From contig CAYGLT010000082.1 of assembly GCA_964350875.1 (NCBI GenBank), positions 1-9,595 on the forward strand: DNA of 9,595 bases, read 5' to 3'. Under the pieces are notes generated by a model. The model had not been told where the DNA came from, did no database searches, and saw only the letters and a program-made list of their open reading frames with translations. Shown piece after piece: positions 5,926 through 9,595 of the stretch. The translations under genes were made by a program, and so were the position numbers. How positions within the stretch are numbered: the stretch's first letter is position 1; the number at the start of each line of letters is the position of its first letter. The DNA is from JAHBXC01 sp964350875. Its GTDB lineage: Bacteria > Planctomycetota > Phycisphaerae > Phycisphaerales > UBA1924.

Positions 5926-7113
5926 TTACCGCTCGACGGGCAGCGTCCACACCTGCCACGACTCCGGATCGGCGCCGAGTTCACGGCCAAGATCCGCGAG
6001 TGAGCGCATTGTTTCCTCTTTGAAATCACCCTTCACGGGCGCACGCCAGTCGTTGGGGATCGCCACCACCCGGACTTCGATATCCGTGTCGTAGACCGCG
6101 TTCATGTAGTCGGCTTCGGCGACGAGCCAGCGGATCTCGGCGTTCGTGCTCGAGCGGATCGCGGTGGCGAGCGCCGGGTTGACGACATCGGTCCAACTCA
6201 TCTGCATGCTGGCGGGCGCCTGCGCCAACTGGTTGTTCACGATGATCCAGAACCGGACGGGCGGGAGCGGTGTGTTGGGATGTTTGGCGCGCCAGCGCGG
6301 GATCAGCGAATCGGGGTTGCGGTCGTCGAGGCGCAGAAACAGGTTGGCCGTGACGCCGCCGTCGGCGTACAGGCCTTCGCCCACGGCGACCGGCGGGAAT
6401 ACGGCGGGGATCGCCGCCGACGCGAGCAGGATCGCCTGCACGCGTTCGACGCCGGCTTCGTCGGTGGCGCGCTGCGCTTCAAGGCCGAGATCCCAGAACT
6501 TCTGGCGCCCGAAGTCCAGATCGGTCGCGCTCACGGCGAGGACTTTGCCCTGGCGTGACTCCTCGGCGAGCCGATCGACGAACGCGCGATTGACCGCCGC
6601 GCGGATGTCGCGCTCGAGCCCGGGGATCGAGAAGAACGACTGGTTCCACGGGAGGAAGAAGAGCAGGCCGCGGCTCTGGAGCCAGTCTTTCTTCGGGTTG
6701 CGGTAGAAGTCTTCGATCTTGTGAAGCGCCTCGTCGGTCCCGATGTACGCGAACGGGGCGATGAGCGCGCCGGTGCTGACGCCGGTGACGAGATCGAACT
6801 CGGGCCGCGCGCCGTCGCTCGGCGCCGCGCCCCAACCAATGAGGAACCCGGCGCCGAACGCGCCGAAGTCGCCGCCTCCGGAGAGCGCGAGAATGTCGAT
6901 CCGTTTGTCGCCTTCCCGTTCTGCGCGCGAGATGAGATGCGTGATCGCCGTGCGCAGGGTTTCCCGGCTCTCGGCCAGATCAACGGCGTCCCGCTCCCGG
7001 AGTTGCGCGTCGGTCAGCACGGCGCGCGACGGCCCGGAGCAGCCGAGCGGGACCAGACTGCACGCCAGAGCCAGCGCGGTCATTGCGAGGAGGTTCGTCG
7101 GAGAATCGGGCAT
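5926..7113 (-). CDS. Patatin-like phospholipase family lipoprotein
   Basis: The predicted protein has 395 residues. Patatin-like enzymes are acyl hydrolases with a Ser-Asp dyad. Here the glycine-rich oxyanion loop is LSGGGDFGAFGAGF (77-90), the nucleophile is Ser113 in GVSTG (111-115) and the acidic partner is Asp251 in DGG (251-253). The basic residue common in the oxyanion motif (GGGxR/K) is replaced by D82-F83; I associate this with lipoprotein-type patatins. Residues 1-25 form a signal with a likely lipidated Cys25 (PLGC), an imperfect lipobox because Pro sits at -3. It is probably tethered to a membrane and faces the periplasm. ATG 7113 begins the signal and has AGGA 11 bases upstream; an upstream in-frame extension of 26 residues is Arg-rich and unlikely. 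The gene lies downstream of the helicase but behind a terminator. Substrate unknown. Confidence 0.9.
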   Translation of the reverse strand: MPDSPTNLLAMTALALACSLVPLGCSGPSRAVLTDAQLRERDAVDLAESRETLRTAITHLISRAEREGDKRIDILALSGGGDFGAFGAGFLIGWGAAPSDGARPEFDLVTGVSTGALIAPFAYIGTDEALHKIEDFYRNPKKDWLQSRGLLFFLPWNQSFFSIPGLERDIRAAVNRAFVDRLAEESRQGKVLAVSATDLDFGRQKFWDLGLEAQRATDEAGVERVQAILLASAAIPAVFPPVAVGEGLYADGGVTANLFLRLDDRNPDSLIPRWRAKHPNTPLPPVRFWIIVNNQLAQAPASMQMSWTDVVNPALATAIRSSTNAEIRWLVAEADYMNAVYDTDIEVRVVAIPNDWRAPVKGDFKEETMRSLADLGRELGADPESWQVWTLPVER

Positions 7114-7143
7114 GCTGCGATCGTTCCTGGAGAAGGTGCGCGG

Positions 7144-7189
7144 GCGTCCTGTCTGCTCTCCGATCGGCGCTCGCGTGCGGTCAGGACGC
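7144..7189 (-). promoter_or_regulatory. 8-bp inverted repeat in the patatin leader region
   Basis: GCGTCCTG (7144-7151) and CAGGACGC (7182-7189) are perfect inverted repeats, and the 30-base interior contains the palindrome CCGATCGG (7160-7167). They abut the T-run of the helicase terminator and precede the patatin start by about 30 bases. The patatin promoter should lie here, but I see no good hexamers. Repeats of this size with this spacing occur by chance several times per 10 kb. Confidence 0.25.
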
Positions 7190-7215
7190 AAAAAAACCGC
7201 CCATGTCAGGCGGTT
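7190..7215 (-). terminator. Intrinsic terminator of the helicase gene
   Basis: Read on the minus strand, AACCGCC (7215-7209) pairs with GGCGGTT (7201-7195) around a 7-base loop and runs into seven T residues (7196-7190). It begins 28 bases after the helicase stop codon. It should cut transcription before the patatin gene. Confidence 0.9.
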
Positions 7216-7242
7216 GAGGTGATCTTCGCGGTTCGTGATGGA

Positions 7243-8667
7243 TCAGCGGCGCTGGAAGGACTTGCCGGCGCCCTTGCCGGGCTGGGCCTTCTTACCGCGC
7301 ACCTTCTTCTTGGGCTTGGTGTTCATCACGCTGTTCTTGGGGTAGCCCTTCTTCTTCGCGGGCTTCCCGACGGGCTTCGCGCCGGAACGCTTGTTCGCCG
7401 AGCGGTCGTGGTGATGGACCGGCGGCGTGGCGTGGTGCGACGCGGGCGAGGGCTGCGCGGCGGGCTGGTTCGACGCTGCGGGCGCGGCGCCCTTGCTCAC
7501 CTCACGCTCGCGGGCGAGCGCCTCGGGCGAGCGGGGGGGCAACTCGGCGACGGGAACGCGGGCGCCGATCTCCGCCTCGACGGCGCGGAGCAGTTTGCGC
7601 TCCTGGGGATCGCAGAACGCGATGGCGGTGCCCGTCGCGCCAGCGCGGCCGGTGCGGCCGATGCGGTGCACATACGACTCGGGATCGTCGGGCAGTTCGT
7701 AGTTGAAGACATGCGTCACGCCGTCGATGTCGATGCCGCGCGCGGCGACATCGGTCGCGACGAGGATCTGGTAGTGACCGAAGCGGAAGCCGTCGAGCGC
7801 GCGGTTGCGCTGGCGCTGGGTGCGGTCGCCGTGGATGGCGTCGCAATCGAATCCGGCGTCGCGGAGCCCCTTCATCACGCGCTCAGCGCCGTGCTTCGTG
7901 CGTGTGAAGACGATGGCGCGATCGACATCCTGCTTCGCGAGCAGGTGCTTGAGCAGCGCGGGCTTCAGCGAGCGGCTGACGGGATAGACCTTCTGGTCGA
8001 TCAGGCCCGTGGTTTCGCGGCGCTTCTCCACGGTGATGCGCACCGGATCGGTGAGCAGTGACTTCGCGAGGTCCGCGATGGCGCGCGGCATGGTCGCGGA
8101 GAACATCAGCGTCTGGCGGGGCGAGGGGAGTTCGGCGGCGATCTCGCGGATCGGCTGGATGAACCCCATGTCGAGCATGCGGTCCGCCTCGTCGAGCACG
8201 AGCGTCTCGATGAGACGCAGGTCCACGACGCGCTGGTTCATGAGGTCCTGAAGGCGCCCGGGGGTGGCGACGAGCAGGTCGACGCCGCGCGAGAGCGAGC
8301 GCTCCTGCTTGGCCTGGCTGACGCCGCCGACCACGACGGTCTCGCGGAGCGTCGTGCCGTCGGAGTACTCGACGAACGAATCGGCGATCTGGGCGGCGAG
8401 TTCGCGCGTGGGGGTGAGCACCAGGGCGCGCGGGCCGTTGTACCCCTTGGGCCGCGCGTTGGGGCCGGAGGTCAGCAGGCGGTGGATGGTGGGGAGCAGG
8501 AAGGCGGCGGTCTTGCCCGTCCCGGTCTGCGCGACGGCGAGGACATCGCGGCCGGTCATGGCCGGGGCGATGGCTTCGTGCTGAACGGGGGTGGGGGAGG
8601 TGTAGCCGCGGCCTTCGAGCGCCCGAAGGATGGGCGCAGCAAGACCGTACGAGGCGAAAGTCGACAA
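7243..8667 (-). CDS. rhlE: DEAD-box ATP-dependent RNA helicase, RhlE type
   Basis: The predicted protein has 474 residues. It unwinds RNA duplexes with ATP, typically in ribosome assembly, mRNA decay or cold adaptation. All motifs are intact: upstream aromatic F4, Q motif with Q29, motif I AQTGTGKT (46-53), Ia PTREL (86-90), GG 114-115, TPGR (135-138), DEAD (159-162), SAT (190-192), VFTRTKHGA (253-261), V ATDVAARGID (304-313) and VI HRIGRTGR (334-341). VFTRTKHGA and the overall layout match RhlE. Residues 380-474 form a disordered Ala/Pro/His stretch and then a Lys/Gly-rich basic tail, probably for RNA binding. The start is TTG at 8667: it has GGAG eight bases upstream, fits the family N-terminus, and no ATG lies in frame before an upstream stop. 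The Shine-Dalgarno is buried in a perfect hairpin. It lies downstream of the RRM protein gene on the same strand and is followed by a strong terminator. Confidence 0.96.
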   Translation of the reverse strand: MSTFASYGLAAPILRALEGRGYTSPTPVQHEAIAPAMTGRDVLAVAQTGTGKTAAFLLPTIHRLLTSGPNARPKGYNGPRALVLTPTRELAAQIADSFVEYSDGTTLRETVVVGGVSQAKQERSLSRGVDLLVATPGRLQDLMNQRVVDLRLIETLVLDEADRMLDMGFIQPIREIAAELPSPRQTLMFSATMPRAIADLAKSLLTDPVRITVEKRRETTGLIDQKVYPVSRSLKPALLKHLLAKQDVDRAIVFTRTKHGAERVMKGLRDAGFDCDAIHGDRTQRQRNRALDGFRFGHYQILVATDVAARGIDIDGVTHVFNYELPDDPESYVHRIGRTGRAGATGTAIAFCDPQERKLLRAVEAEIGARVPVAELPPRSPEALAREREVSKGAAPAASNQPAAQPSPASHHATPPVHHHDRSANKRSGAKPVGKPAKKKGYPKNSVMNTKPKKKVRGKKAQPGKGAGKSFQRR

Positions 8668-8673
8668 AGCAGA

Positions 8674-8699
8674 ATCTCCGTGCGATTCGCAACGGAGAT
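8674..8699 (-). promoter_or_regulatory. Hairpin masking the helicase ribosome-binding site
   Basis: In the mRNA sense, ATCTCCGT (8699-8692) pairs perfectly with ACGGAGAT (8681-8674), which contains the GGAG Shine-Dalgarno. The loop can add GCG/CGC pairs beyond one bulged base. Six bases then separate the stem from the TTG start. Closed, this would block ribosome binding; opening by a helicase, an RNA-binding protein or temperature would switch translation on. Confidence 0.55.
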
Positions 8700-8774
8700 G
8701 CCATGCGAGTCGCTAGTAATGGATTGAATCGAGTCGGTGAAGTCTTGAGGCGTGTGCGACGCCCTCAGACGAAT

Positions 8775-8804
8775 CGGCCTCGCCGCCGTAAAGCGACGAG
8801 GCCG
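8775..8804 (-). terminator. Hairpin after the RRM protein gene
   Basis: Twelve positions on each side (8775-8786 and 8793-8804) pair with a single C/A mismatch around a 6-base loop. In the minus direction it lies about 40 bases after the RRM stop codon and is followed by ATTCGTCT, a poor T-run. It may be a partial terminator or processing site between the RRM and helicase genes, letting both be made from one transcript in unequal amounts. Confidence 0.5.
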
Positions 8805-8842
8805 CATGGAATTCTTGTGGTTATGCCCTTGCGGGCCGGTCT

Positions 8843-9205
8843 TTAGCGGTAACCGCCGCGACCACCGCCGCCGCCGCCGAAGCCGCCGCGACCACCGCCG
8901 CCGCCGCCGAAGCCGCCGCGACCGCCGCCGCCACCACCGAAGCCGCCGCGGCCGCCGCCGCTCTCGCGCTCGCGAGCCTCGTTGATGTTGAGGGCGCGAC
9001 CCATGAAGTCCTGCCCGTTGAGGGCGGTCATGGCGGCGTTGGCCTCATCGGCGTTGGGCATCTCGACGAAGCCGAAGCCGCGGGGGCGGCCGGTCTCGCG
9101 GTCGTTGATGAGGGCGACATCGCGGACCTCGCCGTGCTGCGAGAACAGCTGGTGAACGTCCGACTGGGAGGCGTCAAAGGGAAGGTTTCCGACATACAGC
9201 TTCAT
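8843..9205 (-). CDS. Single-RRM RNA-binding protein with RGG/glycine-rich tail
   Basis: The predicted protein has 120 residues. Residues 1-78 are one RNA recognition motif with RNP2 LYVGNL (3-8) and RNP1 RGFGFVEM (42-49), both with the RNA-stacking aromatics (Y4, F44, F46). Residues 82-120 are a glycine-rich tail in which a ten-residue GGGGGGRGGF-type unit recurs, ending RGGYR. The layout resembles the small glycine-rich RRM proteins (Rbp family) of cyanobacteria, several of which respond to cold. It is probably a cytoplasmic RNA chaperone or regulator. ATG 9205 gives the usual family N-terminus (MKLYVGNL). An in-frame ATG at 9241 would add 12 residues, but it lies in a hairpin loop. The Shine-Dalgarno-like GAGAGA is itself in that hairpin. 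The DEAD-box helicase gene follows on the same strand about 175 bases downstream. Confidence 0.93.
   Translation of the reverse strand: MKLYVGNLPFDASQSDVHQLFSQHGEVRDVALINDRETGRPRGFGFVEMPNADEANAAMTALNGQDFMGRALNINEARERESGGGRGGFGGGGGGRGGFGGGGGGRGGFGGGGGGRGGYR
8851..8960. repeat. 30-bp tandem repeat encoding the RGG tail
   Basis: Three full 30-base units (8851-8880, 8881-8910, 8911-8940) and a partial fourth (8941-8960) run in tandem. Units 1 and 2 differ at one base; unit 3 has a few more changes. Each encodes ten residues of the glycine/arginine tail. Because the unit is a multiple of three, copy-number changes would keep the frame and only alter tail length. Confidence 0.9.
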
Positions 9206-9210
9206 GATCG

Positions 9211-9252
9211 AATCTCTCGGGCCCAGATGGGGTGTGTGCATTCCGAGAGACT
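9211..9252 (-). promoter_or_regulatory. Hairpin masking the RRM gene ribosome-binding site
   Basis: In the mRNA sense, TCTCTCGG (9250-9243) pairs perfectly with CCGAGAGA (9220-9213). One G-U and one A-U pair extend the stem to 10 bp. The GAGAGA arm is the only Shine-Dalgarno-like sequence before ATG 9205, seven bases away. The 22-base loop contains an upstream in-frame ATG (9241). The design parallels the hairpin at the helicase start. Confidence 0.5.
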
Positions 9253-9280
9253 TCAGGGCTGAGTCGATATCGGAAGATGT

Positions 9281-9312
9281 CCCTGCCTCCCCACCGGTGG
9301 GAGAGCGCAGGG
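9281..9312. promoter_or_regulatory. Nested palindrome between the RRM gene and the membrane protein gene
   Basis: CCCACCGGTGGG (9290-9301) is a perfect 12-bp palindrome, enclosed by the inverted pair CCCTGC (9281-9286) and GCAGGG (9307-9312). It lies between divergent genes, upstream of both. It could be an operator or an extruded or RNA hairpin; no known site is recognised and no promoter for the RRM gene could be defined. Confidence 0.3.
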
Positions 9313-9372
9313 CGTCCCCGAATAGTAGGCGGCCCGGGGGAGGCCCGGACGCCGGCGGTCCAGCCGGGTCGA

Positions 9373-9378
9373 TACGAT
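9373..9378 (+). promoter_or_regulatory. Candidate -10 box for a leaderless transcript of the membrane protein gene
   Basis: TACGAT is followed by six bases (GGCCCG) and then ATG 9385, so the transcription start would coincide with the start codon. No Shine-Dalgarno and no -35 box are visible. The spacing is the same as for the minus-strand gene starting at 1301. Confidence 0.3.
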
Positions 9379-9384
9379 GGCCCG

Positions 9385-9595
9385 ATGGCGAAACGGCTCC
9401 CCAAACCCGTGCGGTACATGCTCTTCGGGACGCTGGGGCTTTTGCTCGCTCTGCTGGTGGGATTGGGCGTCTTGGCCGCGATCCTTCCGCCAGAGCCGCC
9501 CGAGCCGGTGACCATCAACCCACGCGTCTGGCATCGCGCGGCGGCCGGTGAGCGGATCGAGTTCAACGGGTGGACCTTCGAGATGCCCATCAACG
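9385..9595 (+). CDS. Membrane-anchored protein, partial (3' end outside window)
   Basis: Seventy codons are visible with no stop. A short basic N-terminus (MAKRLPKPVR) is followed by one hydrophobic segment at about 12-34 (FGTLGLLLALLVGLGVLAAIL) and a proline-rich stretch PPEPPEP. This fits a signal anchor with the bulk of the protein outside the cytoplasm. Sequence after residue 42 (INPRVWHRAAAGERIEF..) is not recognised. ATG 9385 was chosen because it opens this membrane-protein reading frame; ATG 9377 is in another frame. There is no clear Shine-Dalgarno. The gene is divergent from the RRM gene. The family cannot be assigned from this fragment. Confidence 0.7.
   Translation, partial: MAKRLPKPVRYMLFGTLGLLLALLVGLGVLAAILPPEPPEPVTINPRVWHRAAAGERIEFNGWTFEMPIN

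Noticed and set aside
6721..8061. 446-codon plus-strand open frame across the patatin and helicase genes
   Set aside because: It is antisense to conserved helicase and patatin motifs and arises from high GC at third positions.
8851..8960. CRISPR-like array of 30-bp units
   Set aside because: The units are directly adjacent with no spacers and encode an RGG tail in frame.
9206..9241. Start of the RRM protein at ATG 9241
   Set aside because: It adds a non-conserved 12-residue stretch, and MKLYVGNL at 9205 is the usual family N-terminus.
9377..9379. ATG eight bases before the chosen start of the membrane protein
   Set aside because: It is in a different frame that does not give the basic N-terminus and hydrophobic segment.

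Overview
The window looks like chromosomal DNA of a GC-rich planctomycete, most likely of the class Phycisphaerae. This rests on protein features: three secreted proteins end in a dockerin-like module of the type common in that group (GDTNGD..VNFTDLN..L..FG, with a cysteine at each end), and one ends in a PEP-CTERM-like tail (VPTPG, hydrophobic segment, RRRR). I see no mobile element, tRNA, rRNA, CRISPR array or defence system. Nine genes are supported and the last is cut by the window edge.

Left part (33-2092): a minus-strand protein of unknown function, with a possible N-terminal helix-turn-helix, diverges from a plus-strand PEP-CTERM-like exported protein. The intergenic space holds a 14-bp palindrome next to a good sigma70-type promoter.

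Middle (2196-5907): three plus-strand exported proteins carry C-terminal dockerin-like modules. The first two are tandem paralogues built from S-x-DG-type (HAF-like) repeats. The third has an unrelated N-terminal region, yet its dockerin DNA is nearly identical to that of the first. A strong intrinsic terminator separates the pair from the third gene, which has its own promoter candidate and a folded leader. These proteins probably act outside the cytoplasm, but no cohesin partner or sortase-like enzyme is encoded here.

Right part (5926-9205, minus strand; transcription order RRM protein, DEAD-box helicase, patatin): a glycine/RGG-rich RRM protein lies upstream of an RhlE-type RNA helicase that starts with TTG. 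In both genes the proposed ribosome-binding site is the 3' arm of an 8-bp perfect hairpin. A clear terminator follows the helicase, then comes a patatin-like lipoprotein that converges on the third dockerin gene. At the right edge a membrane-anchored protein begins on the plus strand.

The most interesting observations are the paired Shine-Dalgarno-sequestering hairpins of the RRM/helicase pair, the dockerin cassette shared by otherwise unrelated secreted proteins, the palindrome in the divergent promoter region, and TANNNT boxes exactly 6 nt before the start codons of two genes without a Shine-Dalgarno, which suggests leaderless mRNAs. All calls come from reading the sequence; no database search or folding program was used.
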